Positions 25,629 to 37,575 of a DNA stretch of 64,000 nucleotides are shown one piece after another; the stretch's first letter is position 1; every line of letters starts with the position of its first letter. This stretch comes from Allobosea sp. GTDB lineage: Bacteria > Pseudomonadota > Alphaproteobacteria > Rhizobiales > Kaistiaceae. Made by a program: the position numbers and the translations under genes. Under the pieces are notes generated by a model that searched no databases, was not told the origin of the DNA, and was given only the letters and a program-made list of their open reading frames with translations. Location of the stretch: assembly GCA_017307955.1 (NCBI GenBank), contig JAFKFV010000009.1:1-64000 (forward strand), given 5' to 3'.

Positions 25629-26391
25629 TGGCAATCACTCGGTCGTAAACCGCACCGATGAAGGCGGCATGGCCTTCCACACGCAGGCCGACGCCCCATT
25701 GGTTCACGGGGCCTGGATAGGCCTGAAGCGACGCGGTCAGCAGAGCGTCCGGCGCGTTTCCGGAAAATGTGAATAGGAGATGCCGGACATTCTGAAGCGG
25801 GATGCCGTGTTTCAGCAACGCATCATCAATCGCATCGGCGAGCGGAAGATTGTTCAGTTCAAGGAGACGGGCCGAGATGAACGACAGGGCATGGGCGGAC
25901 GGCAGTCCGCCGTCCTTATCGAGACCGGCACGGGCTTCAGTAAGCACCTGCGCCGTGAGTGCGACGCGGCTCTTCGCTTCGGTTTTCAGGAAATGCAGGC
26001 GCTGGGTCTGAGCATCCTGAAGAATGCCGATCACATCGTCGCCGCGCATCGCCATGTTGCGATGGTCCTTCCACCGAAGGCGTTTAATCGGCGCGCGATA
26101 TCCGCCACTGTGGCTATCGATCCATTCCGTTGCGTAGATTTCGCCGAGATCGCCAGAGCGGATCGCTTTGGTGGTCGGAAGCTTGCCTTGGATCAGCGCG
26201 GCGGCCGCCGGCTTGCCGAGGCGGGCGAGCGCACGCGCGACCTGCTCCTCCGAGGCGTAGTGCGAGGGGACGATTGCCGCCGTCGCCTGAATTCCAGCCG
26301 GAAGCTGCGCGATCTGACCAGTCAGCACCCGGCGGTGATGATTCCCGACCGGTTCATCGGCAGAAAGGCACCAATCATTGAACTGCGCCAT
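25612..26391 (-). CDS. hamA: HamA/AbpA-like (DUF1837-type) nuclease of a Hachiman/Abp-like system
   Basis: A 259-residue protein just upstream of the helicase. It has a PD-(D/E)xK-like arrangement: E84 in IRSGDLGEIYATEWID, D118-D119 in MAMRGDDVIGI, and E138-A-K140 in LHFLKTEAKSRVAL. The spacing (a GE pair in a helix, then K..RG.D.I, then the ExK strand) is that of DUF1837 proteins such as HamA and AbpA. Those proteins degrade DNA once released by the helicase. The ATG at 26391 is set by GGAAGGGG just upstream. If the family call is wrong, a different two-gene helicase-nuclease system is still the best reading. Confidence 0.6.
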   Translation of the reverse strand: MAQFNDWCLSADEPVGNHHRRVLTGQIAQLPAGIQATAAIVPSHYASEEQVARALARLGKPAAAALIQGKLPTTKAIRSGDLGEIYATEWIDSHSGGYRAPIKRLRWKDHRNMAMRGDDVIGILQDAQTQRLHFLKTEAKSRVALTAQVLTEARAGLDKDGGLPSAHALSFISARLLELNNLPLADAIDDALLKHGIPLQNVRHLLFTFSGNAPDALLTASLQAYPGPVNQWGVGLRVEGHAAFIGAVYDRVIANANNA

Positions 26392-26531
26392 GCCCCTTCC
26401 TTCCTTTTAGTGACCGAAGGAGTTGCGGGCGCGGCAGGACGGCAAACCGCGGTCGGTGACGTGGCGAACCTCGCGTTCGAAAGTTCTGGCGCGCGCAAGC
26501 CGGCATTCGACCGGGAGCACAGGAGGCACTA

Positions 26532-27800
26532 TCATTTCTTGCCCCCGTACCGGCCGACGCCATCGTTCAAAAACATCGGGAAAAAGCTGCGCTGCGTTTT
26601 GACCTTGATAACGTCGTTGACGCCTATCGTATTAGCCTTGCGACGCTCGCCTCCGGTTGGGGTAATCACCTCCAGATCAGGATTCTCGATGATCGCCGCA
26701 TGCACATCATCGGCATGCGCGGGCGTCACGTTGTAGATATTCTCGTAGAATTCCATGACGGACATGGCGTCGCCGGCGTCGGTCACCAGACGCGGAATAT
26801 CTTCCAAGAGCTGGGTCTTGGCGGAAGCGCGACCGCTATTGTCGAACAGATAGAGCATACCCTCGTGATGCCGTGGATCATAAGACAGCATGTTGAGGCC
26901 AGATCGTCCAAAATGCGCCTGAAGGCTCGCGTTATCATGTAGGATGTTGTTGTAGACCTGCCTCGCCCGGTAGGCGTTGGCGAAATGGATCAGCCAATAG
27001 CGCCAGCCACCTGGATTGTTGATCGAGAAGGGACTGACATAAGGCGCACAAAGCCGAAAGGCGTCAAAGACGATCTTCTCGGCGGCGCCGAGCCAGTCCT
27101 TCTGGCTCATCAGCCCATCGAGCGCCTGGACGTCATTGCTGGCCAGTCCGAGGTGATCGAGCTGAGCACGTAGACGTTCTGGCTGGTCCTTCTGAAGGAA
27201 GGCCAACAATGAGCTGATAACGAACGTGTAGAAGATTTCGGCGGCCGGATAGGAATGCATGATGTCGAGAATCGTGTTCCGCTCGACATGGCTATGCCCG
27301 CATTGATCCAGATTGAATATTACGCTTCGGTAACGGCCCTGCTCCAGAAAGCGTTTGATAGTGGGGTATGCGGCCTCGAAAAACTCGTTCAGATACTCCA
27401 CGCGAAGATGAAGCTTGGGGCACGTTGTGGCGATATCGGCCTGGGCCGGCGCCACGTAGGTCTTCAAGAGCTCAATAGCGTCGTGGCTAGCGTCGTTGAA
27501 GACAAGCAGGCACTCGACCTCAATTGCGCCAAGCCCCTGGACAGCACGATGGGTATTCACGGCTTCTGTTGCGCGCTTCAGTTCCTCAATGAAGATCAGC
27601 GGCGAGCCTGACGTGCCGCACTGATAGCGTCCGCCACCCGCAAAACCATCGACGATTGCCAGCCGGAAACGCTCCTGCTGCGGCAGTTTGCAACGAACTG
27701 TCAGATAGTCAAAGACATACTCGCGGAGGATTTTGTGCTTGCGCCTGGAATGCTCTTCGAGTTTTGCACCATCGGCCCATTCATAACGTTTTTCGACCAA
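26532..27800 (-). CDS. tcmP: Three-Cys-motif partner protein TcmP
   Basis: A 422-residue protein with the family start EWADGAKLEEHSRRKHKILREY and the methyltransferase-like motif LAIVDGFAGGGRYQCGTSGSP (residues 47-67), then VIFNLDQCGHSHVERNTI. TcmP proteins occur next to DUF5131 proteins, as here; their joint reaction is unknown. The start is a TTG at 27800, the first possible one after the stop of the DUF5131 gene, with a GGGG-type ribosome site; the family N-terminus matches only this start. The reading frame is the same as that of DUF5131, separated by one TGA and nine codons, which suggests strong coupling. Confidence 0.85.
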   Translation of the reverse strand: MVEKRYEWADGAKLEEHSRRKHKILREYVFDYLTVRCKLPQQERFRLAIVDGFAGGGRYQCGTSGSPLIFIEELKRATEAVNTHRAVQGLGAIEVECLLVFNDASHDAIELLKTYVAPAQADIATTCPKLHLRVEYLNEFFEAAYPTIKRFLEQGRYRSVIFNLDQCGHSHVERNTILDIMHSYPAAEIFYTFVISSLLAFLQKDQPERLRAQLDHLGLASNDVQALDGLMSQKDWLGAAEKIVFDAFRLCAPYVSPFSINNPGGWRYWLIHFANAYRARQVYNNILHDNASLQAHFGRSGLNMLSYDPRHHEGMLYLFDNSGRASAKTQLLEDIPRLVTDAGDAMSVMEFYENIYNVTPAHADDVHAAIIENPDLEVITPTGGERRKANTIGVNDVIKVKTQRSFFPMFLNDGVGRYGGKK

Positions 27801-27827
27801 GTTTCGCCCCCACGTCGCGCCCGCTCG

Positions 27828-28610
27828 TCATGCAACCGCTTGAGGAGCGGTCGGCATTTCATCCCAAGTCCTGCCGCGATATTCGCGGCCATTGGCCTTC
27901 TTCGATCGTTTCTTGTTGTCCTTGCCCCACGTCCCCCACTGCTTGAAGAAGAAGGCCGTGCCGGCCGACAGGCATTGGAGATAGATTTCGTCGATCCATT
28001 CCTCGCGTATCGGACGCGCGGATTTACCGCTTTCTCCACCCACGATGGCCCAATGGATGTCTTGGAGATCGACGGCGCCAACGGACGCGATCAGAGGTTC
28101 GAATGAAATGAAGCGGATCGCAGCCGGCGCGGCGCGCAGATAGTCAATTCTTTCGACGACGTTCGCGTCCTCGATGCTGGTTCCAAGCCAGACGTTAGGC
28201 AAGACCTCGCCGATCTCGGTCGCCACCAATTCGGCCATGCGCTCGGGCCGCTTGGTCAGGATCTGATAGTTGTGCCTCGGCGTCTCGCGCATGACCTGCC
28301 AAACGTCGAGAATAAAGGCATCACTGACGCGCTCATGGAACAGGTCGCTCATCGAGTTCACGAAGATCTTGCGGGGCTTACGCCAGCCATGCGGAATTGA
28401 GAGTGCCTCACGATCCTCGCGCACGACGCCGTTCCAAACAGTACGTCGGCCAGTCTTTCGGGTCAGGCCGGCGTATTTTTCAATGCCCATCGCCTCCAGA
28501 CGCTTGGCCATCTCCATCGCATAGCAATGGGTGCAACCCGCTGTGATGATTGAGCACCCCGCAACCGGATTCCAGGTGGCGTCGGTCCACTCGATTTGAG
28601 TTTCAGCCAT
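27828..28610 (-). CDS. DUF5131 (phage Gp37/Gp68-like) three-Cys-motif protein
   Basis: A 260-residue protein with the family N-terminus ETQIEWTDATWNPVAGCSI and three Cys: C19, C26 and C29 in CSIITAGCTHCYA, a pattern that resembles a radical-SAM/Fe-S site. Later motifs are KIFVNSMSDLFHERV, YQILTKRPERM, NVWLGTSIEDA, RFISFEPLI and WAIVGGESGKSARP. DUF5131 genes are found in phages, plasmids and defence islands, usually beside TcmP. The ATG at 28610 has GGGAGG close upstream. Together with TcmP it may modify nucleic acid, an inference from the methyltransferase-like partner. Confidence 0.85.
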   Translation of the reverse strand: MAETQIEWTDATWNPVAGCSIITAGCTHCYAMEMAKRLEAMGIEKYAGLTRKTGRRTVWNGVVREDREALSIPHGWRKPRKIFVNSMSDLFHERVSDAFILDVWQVMRETPRHNYQILTKRPERMAELVATEIGEVLPNVWLGTSIEDANVVERIDYLRAAPAAIRFISFEPLIASVGAVDLQDIHWAIVGGESGKSARPIREEWIDEIYLQCLSAGTAFFFKQWGTWGKDNKKRSKKANGREYRGRTWDEMPTAPQAVA

Positions 28611-28646
28611 GACGCCCTCCCGAGCGATTTTCGGTCAGCCTTGGCA

Positions 28647-29078
28647 TCAGTCCATCGCCCGCATGGGATTGATGAACTGGATGCCGGCGAAATCCTTTTC
28701 ATTGTCTGTCACAACGATGCAGTCGTTGGCGCCGGCGACGGCAGCGACGATCATGTCGAGTCCGCTGCGAGGACGCCCGGCAGCCTTGCCGTCCGCCATC
28801 AGCCGTGCCCAGATCAGCCCCGCCTTGTCGTCGAACGGTAGAATGCGGCCAGCGAATAAGACCTGTGGTCCCTCGGCCCCGCTAAACCAGGCGTCAAGCG
28901 CATCACGCTTTTTGCCACGCGGCTTTTCGAGAATGCCACGCCGGATTTCTGCAACCGTGAGGGAGGCGATGAACAGGTTCTCGTCGCGCTGCTCAGCCCA
29001 CCACCCCAAAAGTGTGTCTGAGGGCTTGGGCTTGACGACGTTGCTGATGACGTTCGTGTCGAGAAGATAGCGTGTCAC
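28647..29078 (-). CDS. vapC: VapC-type PIN-domain toxin
   Basis: A 143-residue PIN ribonuclease with all the acidic residues expected: D7 in YLLDTNVIS, E44 in SLTVAEIRRGI, D-rich SGLDMIVAAVA and the final VTDNEKDFAGI. It starts with GTG and overlaps the antitoxin stop by four bases (GTGA), the usual toxin-antitoxin arrangement with the antitoxin first. VapC toxins cut tRNA or rRNA; the target here is unknown. The pair would help to keep the element in the population. Confidence 0.9.
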   Translation of the reverse strand: MTRYLLDTNVISNVVKPKPSDTLLGWWAEQRDENLFIASLTVAEIRRGILEKPRGKKRDALDAWFSGAEGPQVLFAGRILPFDDKAGLIWARLMADGKAAGRPRSGLDMIVAAVAGANDCIVVTDNEKDFAGIQFINPMRAMD

Positions 29079-29377
29079 AGATCGACCTTCCGCCCTTCTT
29101 CACGCGGGCGGGAAAGATCGAGGTTCGCGCCCACGAGGGGCGAGCGGCGCAAAGCGGTCAGGATAGCTCCCGGCCGGGGCGGTTCACCGGCGACGGCGGT
29201 CTTCACAGCCGCCCGAACCTGCTCCGCTTCCGGCCCCTCCTCAGCTAGACGACGAGCCAGAGAGCGGATCAACTCACGGTCAGCTTCCAGTGCCATAACC
29301 TCGAAGCGTGTGAAGCCGCGCTGCGTCAAACGCGCGCGGTAGTTCTGGATTGCTCTCTTTTGTGCGGCATTGCCCAT
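29075..29377 (-). CDS. Antitoxin partner of VapC
   Basis: A 100-residue protein: MGNAAQKRAIQNYRARLTQRGFT and FEVMALEADRELIRSLARRLAEEG form an N-terminal DNA-binding part that resembles ribbon-helix-helix antitoxins; the C-terminus PLVGANLDLSRPREEGRKVDL is the flexible part likely to wrap the toxin. The ATG at 29377 has GGAGG 6 bases upstream. A palindrome (29391-29410) lies just upstream and is a good operator for self-repression. Confidence 0.85.
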   Translation of the reverse strand: MGNAAQKRAIQNYRARLTQRGFTRFEVMALEADRELIRSLARRLAEEGPEAEQVRAAVKTAVAGEPPRPGAILTALRRSPLVGANLDLSRPREEGRKVDL

Positions 29378-29390
29378 GGCCGGCCTCCAT

Positions 29391-29410
29391 GCTATATCCA
29401 GATATATAGC
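29391..29410 (-). promoter_or_regulatory. Palindromic operator of the vapC-antitoxin operon
   Basis: GCTATAT (29391-29397) and ATATAGC (29404-29410) are perfect inverted half-sites around a 6-base centre, 14 bases upstream of the antitoxin start. The AT-rich arms overlap a likely -10 element, so binding by the toxin-antitoxin complex would block transcription. Confidence 0.6.
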
Positions 29411-29636
29411 CGATAGCGGCCTTGCAAACAAGGGATGTCAGCGATGGCGCCGGATACTCGCAAAGGTCTTCGTGGATGTAAATATACTGCGTATCATCGC
29501 CAGTATTTTCCATATGCTATCGCACGCCACATTTCGCCAGGCATCTCTACAGCTGCCGAAACAACACCAGTTGTCGCCATTTATTCTCCTGTGAATTCAG
29601 TTGTTTATAGTGCTATCCGCGTGAATTCTACCGAGC

Positions 29637-29852
29637 ATGAGCCCGGATGGACACAAAACCAAGACGACAGTTACGCAAAGCGAGCGCGAAGAGCTGCTCG
29701 AAGCGATGCTTGTCGATGCGCCGGAGTTGACCTTCACCCCACGCGGCGACCCGGACCCTCGCCTCATCGAACTCGCCCGCTTGCTCGGCAGGCAGATGGC
29801 GCGCCAGAACTTCGAGGCGCAGATGAACAAGCGGGGACCGAGCGGCTCCTGA
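29637..29852 (+). CDS. Small acidic protein preceding the recombinase (71 residues)
   Basis: Starts MSPDGHKTKTTVTQSEREEL and continues ELTFTPRGDPDPRLIELARLLGRQMARQNFE, a pattern with one or two amphipathic helices. It ends 16 bases before the recombinase start and is on the same strand. Short proteins of this kind often precede resolvase-type genes in Rhizobiales mobile elements, which makes a shared function (directionality factor or regulator) plausible but unproven. The ribosome site before the ATG is weak. Confidence 0.55.
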   Translation: MSPDGHKTKTTVTQSEREELLEAMLVDAPELTFTPRGDPDPRLIELARLLGRQMARQNFEAQMNKRGPSGS

Positions 29853-29868
29853 TGACCGGAGACGTGAT

Positions 29869-31557
<1,689 letters not shown>

Positions 31558-31664
31558 TCAAGCGCTCGACTGTCGTCGTCGCGCGACTGTCATATAGGCG
31601 GTCGGGCGACGGGTTGGAAGGGCGGCGAGGGACAAATCGCATTTCGTCCACAGGCCGCCGCCCA

Positions 31665-33446
<1,782 letters not shown>

Positions 33447-33845
33447 GGTCTGATCCGGTCTTCGCGGTGGAAGCGCGGCGGGTGGCCCCGTCGCACGCGC
33501 GCGAAAAGCGCATGCGTCCCTTTCGTTGTCAAGGCGAAGCGGCCGTCGCGCCGCCCCCCTTGCAACGCCGGCCGGCGTCACCATCTATGGCTCATCGCAG
33601 TGAGAAACGCGGTGGGCGCGCGCCAAGCGCAGCCGCCAGCCGGCCAGGACGGATGTACTCCGGCCGGCGTCGTTTCCCGGCAAAGGTGCACACGCGCCGG
33701 AGACTGCGACATCGATCGCCCAAGCCCGTAGCCGTCGGATGCGCTTTTCTCCAATCAGCGCGTCCGGCGCCGGAGCTTGGGCTTTCCTTTTTGCGACACG
33801 CCTCCGCCCCGCGACAAGTTCGCCGGGCTGCGCTATGGAAGGCGT
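33447..33845. other. Divergent aspS-rnd intergenic region
   Basis: About 400 bases between two divergent genes. It must hold both promoters. No reading frame, repeat or RNA gene that I can support was seen. Confidence 0.4.
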
Positions 33846-35018
33846 ATGACGGATATCATCTCGACCACCGAGGCCCTTGCCGCGGCCTGTTCACGCTTCG
33901 CCAGCCACCCCTTCGTCACCGTCGATACCGAGTTCATGCGGGAGACGACCTACTGGCCGAAGCTCTGCATCATCCAGATCGCCAGCAGCGACGAAGCGGT
34001 GATCATCGACGCGGAAGCGCCGGGGCTGGACCTCGCGCCCTTCTTCGCGCTGATGGCCGACGAGCGCGTGATGAAGGTGTTCCACGCCGCGCGCCAGGAC
34101 ATCGAGATCGTCTGGCATCTCGGCGGCATCCTTCCGCATCCGATCTTCGATACGCAGGTCGCGGCCATGGTGTGCGGCTTCGGCGAATCGATCTCCTATG
34201 ACCAGCTGGTCGGGCGCATCACCGGCCATTCGATCGACAAGTCGTCGCGCTTCACCGACTGGAGCCACCGGCCGCTCAGCGAACACCAGCTCGCCTATGC
34301 CCTCGCCGACGTGACGCATCTGCGCGACGTCTATCTCGCGCTCAGCGAAAAGCTGCAAAGCCAGGGGCGCAGCGAGTGGGTGGCCGAGGAGATGAACGTC
34401 CTCACCTCGGTCGAAACCTATCAGGTGGAGCCCGAGAACGCCTGGAAGCGGCTGAAGATGCGGATCAAGAAGCCGCTGCAGCTGGCCGTTCTCATGGAGC
34501 TTGCCGCCTGGCGCGAGCGCGAGGCGCAGGCGCGCGACGTGCCACGCGGCCGCATCATCAAGGATGACGCGATCCACGAGATCGCCGAGCAGCACCCGAC
34601 GACTCCCGAGGCTCTCGGTCGCCTGCGCACCATTCCGAAGGGCTTCGAGCGCTCGCGGACGGGAGAGGACATCCTCGCCGCCGTTCGCCGGGCGATGGCG
34701 ATCCCCAAGGACCAGTTGCCGCGCGTCCCGAAGGTGAAGCCGCTCTCGGACGGCAACGGCGCCGCGGTCGACCTCCTGAAGGTGCTGCTCAAGATGACGA
34801 GCGAGGAGCATGGGGTCGCGGCCCGCGTCATTGCGACCATCGACGAGCTCGAGGCGATCGCTGGCGACGACGCGGCCGATGTCGCCCCGCTTGCCGGCTG
34901 GCGGCGCGAACTCTTCGGCGACAACGCGCTCAAGCTGAAGCGCGGCGAGATTGCGCTCCGCCTCGAAGGCAGGCGCGTCAGCATCGTCGCGGGCGGCACG
35001 GCGGAAGGTCGAATGTGA
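33846..35018 (+). CDS. rnd: Ribonuclease D
   Basis: A 390-residue 3'-5' exoribonuclease that trims tRNA precursors. The DEDDy sites are visible: D and E in [17 protein letters not shown] in [13 protein letters not shown], and Y/D in [14 protein letters not shown]. An HRDC domain follows at about 215-290 ([31 protein letters not shown]). The ATG at 33846 gives the standard start [15 protein letters not shown]. Divergent from aspS, as in many alphaproteobacteria. Confidence 0.95.
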   Translation: MTDIISTTEALAAACSRFASHPFVTVDTEFMRETTYWPKLCIIQIASSDEAVIIDAEAPGLDLAPFFALMADERVMKVFHAARQDIEIVWHLGGILPHPIFDTQVAAMVCGFGESISYDQLVGRITGHSIDKSSRFTDWSHRPLSEHQLAYALADVTHLRDVYLALSEKLQSQGRSEWVAEEMNVLTSVETYQVEPENAWKRLKMRIKKPLQLAVLMELAAWREREAQARDVPRGRIIKDDAIHEIAEQHPTTPEALGRLRTIPKGFERSRTGEDILAAVRRAMAIPKDQLPRVPKVKPLSDGNGAAVDLLKVLLKMTSEEHGVAARVIATIDELEAIAGDDAADVAPLAGWRRELFGDNALKLKRGEIALRLEGRRVSIVAGGTAEGRM

Positions 35019-35079
35019 CTGAGGCCACTATACGCCGTCGCGGCATGCGATAGACTCCGTGTCGTCCTCGGGAGGCGGG

Positions 35080-35979
35080 ATGCGGAGTATCTTCGTTGTC
35101 GTCGGCTATGCGGCAGCTGGCCTGGCTGCCATCGCAGCCGGCGTGCTGGTTTTTGCCTGGTTCGGCAGCGAGGCGCGGCGCAACCGCGTCATCTCGGTCA
35201 ATGTGGCGCCGATCGCGGTGGCCACATCGCCGGCCGACATCGCCCGCGGGCGATATCTCTACGAGACGCGCGGCTGCCAGCAGTGTCACGGAGCGAACGG
35301 CGCCGGCCGCGTCGTGATCGACGAAGGCGGGCTGCTGGTCCGCGCCCCCAACATCACGCCGGCGGTGGGGACGGCCACGTCCTTCTTCGGGCCGCTCGAC
35401 TGGGTACGCCTGCTGCGCCATGGCGTGAAGCCGGACGGCCGGCCGGCGCTGATCATGCCGAGCGAGGAATATGCGCGGATGACCGATCGCGAGATCGGCC
35501 AACTCATCGGCTATGTGCGCTCGCTGCCGGCTGTCGAGGGTCAGACGGCGGAGATCCAGCTGCCGCTCACGGCCCAGCTGCTCTATGCCATCGGCTATAT
35601 GCCGGACGCCGCCGCGCGGATCGATCACGACGCACCCGCGCCGGCACCGATCGAGCCCGCGGTGACGATTGCCTATGGCGATCATGTCGCCGACATCTGC
35701 CGCAACTGCCACAACGCTGCGCTCTCGGGCGGTCCTATCCCGCTCGCGCCGGGCGACTGGCCCGAGGCGGCCAATCTGACGCCCGGCCCGGGTGGCGTGA
35801 TGGCGCGCTATGCGGACGCCGACGCCTTCTCCGCCATGCTGAAGACCGGGCTCCGTCCGGACGGAACGCCGATCGAGGTCATGCCCTTCGGCATGCTTAG
35901 GAAGCTGGACGAGACCGATGTCGCCGCCCTGCATCTCTTCCTGACGAACCTGCCCGCCAGGAAGACCGGCGAACTCTGA
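35080..35979 (+). CDS. Membrane-anchored di-haem cytochrome c
   Basis: A 299-residue protein with an N-terminal membrane anchor (SIFVVVGYAAAGLAAIAAGVLVFAWF) and two c-type haem motifs: C66-x-x-C69-H70 (RGCQQCHG) and C207-x-x-C210-H211 (DICRNCHN). Likely distal Met ligands are in ALIMPSEEY and EVMPFGML. It resembles the cytochrome c subunits of sugar/alcohol dehydrogenases and would pass electrons in the periplasm; the partner enzyme is not in the window. The start at 35080 has GGAGG 4 bases upstream. Confidence 0.85.
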   Translation: MRSIFVVVGYAAAGLAAIAAGVLVFAWFGSEARRNRVISVNVAPIAVATSPADIARGRYLYETRGCQQCHGANGAGRVVIDEGGLLVRAPNITPAVGTATSFFGPLDWVRLLRHGVKPDGRPALIMPSEEYARMTDREIGQLIGYVRSLPAVEGQTAEIQLPLTAQLLYAIGYMPDAAARIDHDAPAPAPIEPAVTIAYGDHVADICRNCHNAALSGGPIPLAPGDWPEAANLTPGPGGVMARYADADAFSAMLKTGLRPDGTPIEVMPFGMLRKLDETDVAALHLFLTNLPARKTGEL

Positions 35980-35985
35980 GCACCG

Positions 35986-37575
35986 CTATTCCAGCTGGAT
36001 CGCCGGGCTCATGGCCGAGAGCTTGGCGAGTTGCGTCACGCGGCGGCTGAGGCGCGAGCCGACCAGCGGGGCGAGATCGTGGGGCAGCACCAGCGTCAGC
36101 TTGTCGCCGCGCGCCTCGAAGCGGGTGCGGGGAATGACGCCGCCCATCGAGCCCGAAATCATGTAGGCGACGCGCAGCGCCATGCCGAGCGCGCGGGCCC
36201 GCTCTATGAGCCGAGTCGTCGCGAGTTCGCGGATGCGCGAGGAGATGTTCTCGTCGACGATGCCCTCGTGGCGATAATAGTTCGCCAGCGCCAGGTAAGC
36301 GCGTCCCGGGTGATCGATGCCGACAAAAGCGCCATGCGAGATGAGGTTGAGGCTCTGCTCGCCGCGATAATCGGGATGGCCGCGCCAGCCGATATCGGCA
36401 AGGAGGCAGGCGGCGATGCGCAGGCGGACCTCGTCCTCCGTCTCGTCGAGACCCATCGCCGCCAGGGCATGGCCCGACCAAGGTCCGAGTTCGCGCGCGT
36501 GAAGCGGCGAGCGCGAGCGCAACAGCGCGAGCTCCTCCGACGCGGCGATCAGCGGATCCTCCGCCTTCTCCTCGTCGCCGAGCAGGTCATAGAGCAGACC
36601 TTCGCGGACGCCGAGCGCCGACAGCACGATCTGCGACGGCTTCATGATGCGGATCACTTCGGCGAGCACCACGGCGCCATAGGGCAACAGCGCGCGGCGG
36701 CTCTTCGAGACGGCCTCGATCGAATCGAGCGATTCGGAATCCCGCCGCGCCACCATGCGGCAGAACTCGAGCGCCTCGTCGGCGGGAATGGCGTATTCGT
36801 GCATGATATGCAGCGGATAGCCCTTCTGCCGCATATGCAGGCGCGCCAGCGAACGCCAGGTGCCGCCGATCGCATAGAAGGTCCGGCCCGCCCCGCCCGG
36901 CAGGACGCGGGAGCCCGACAGCGCCTCGACGACGATCTTCTCCGCCTTGCGGACGGTGCGCTCGGAGGACTCCTCGAGGCGCAGGCCGCCCAGCGGGAAG
37001 GTCTCGCCCGTGCCGATCGCCGAGCCGCGGACATCGACCACTTCGAGGCTGCCGCCGCCGAGATCGCCGGCGATGCCGTCAGGGCGGTGGATACCCGAGA
37101 GCACGCCCATCGCCGACAGCCGCGCCTCTTCCGGCCCCGAGAGCAGCGCGGGATGAACGCCGGTGATCTCCTCGACGGCGTCGAGGAAGCCCTTGCCGTT
37201 GCTGGCGTCGCGCGCCGCCGCTGTCGCGAGCACATGCAGCGTCTTCACGTGCATCTGCCGGCAGAGCACCATGAAGCGCCGGATCGCGGCCAGCGACGTC
37301 TCGACAGCCTCGTCGTTGAGGCGGCCCGTCGTCGCGATGCCGCGGCCGAGCCCGGCCAGTTCCTTCTCGTTGAAGAGCGGCATCGGCGAGCGGCTCATCC
37401 GCTCATAGACGACCAGGCGGACGGAGTTGGAGCCGATGTCGATGATGGCGACCGGACCGCTGCCATTCAGCCGTCCGGGCGCGTGTTCGTCCTCGCTATG
37501 ACCCTCGGGTCTCTCAGTGCTTGGAATGCTTGCCGCCGATCGAGCGCGGCGAACTGGTCTTGAGAGATTTTCCAC
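35986..37575 (-). CDS. ppx: Exopolyphosphatase (Ppx/GppA family)
   Basis: A protein of up to 529 residues that removes phosphate from polyphosphate, or pppGpp. The actin-like ATPase fold is shown by [54 protein letters not shown] and [16 protein letters not shown]. The C-terminal part carries the HD-like/Ppx region ([18 protein letters not shown]). The true start is uncertain: the GTG at 37575 overlaps ppk by 62 bases and has no clear ribosome site; the conserved domain only begins about 40 residues later. It is cotranscribed with ppk. Confidence 0.93.
   Translation of the reverse strand: MENLSRPVRRARSAASIPSTERPEGHSEDEHAPGRLNGSGPVAIIDIGSNSVRLVVYERMSRSPMPLFNEKELAGLGRGIATTGRLNDEAVETSLAAIRRFMVLCRQMHVKTLHVLATAAARDASNGKGFLDAVEEITGVHPALLSGPEEARLSAMGVLSGIHRPDGIAGDLGGGSLEVVDVRGSAIGTGETFPLGGLRLEESSERTVRKAEKIVVEALSGSRVLPGGAGRTFYAIGGTWRSLARLHMRQKGYPLHIMHEYAIPADEALEFCRMVARRDSESLDSIEAVSKSRRALLPYGAVVLAEVIRIMKPSQIVLSALGVREGLLYDLLGDEEKAEDPLIAASEELALLRSRSPLHARELGPWSGHALAAMGLDETEDEVRLRIAACLLADIGWRGHPDYRGEQSLNLISHGAFVGIDHPGRAYLALANYYRHEGIVDENISSRIRELATTRLIERARALGMALRVAYMISGSMGGVIPRTRFEARGDKLTLVLPHDLAPLVGSRLSRRVTQLAKLSAMSPAIQLE

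Noticed and set aside
36031..37563. 510-codon open frame antisense to ppx
   Set aside because: Shadow frame of ppx, Arg/His-rich, no signal of a real protein.
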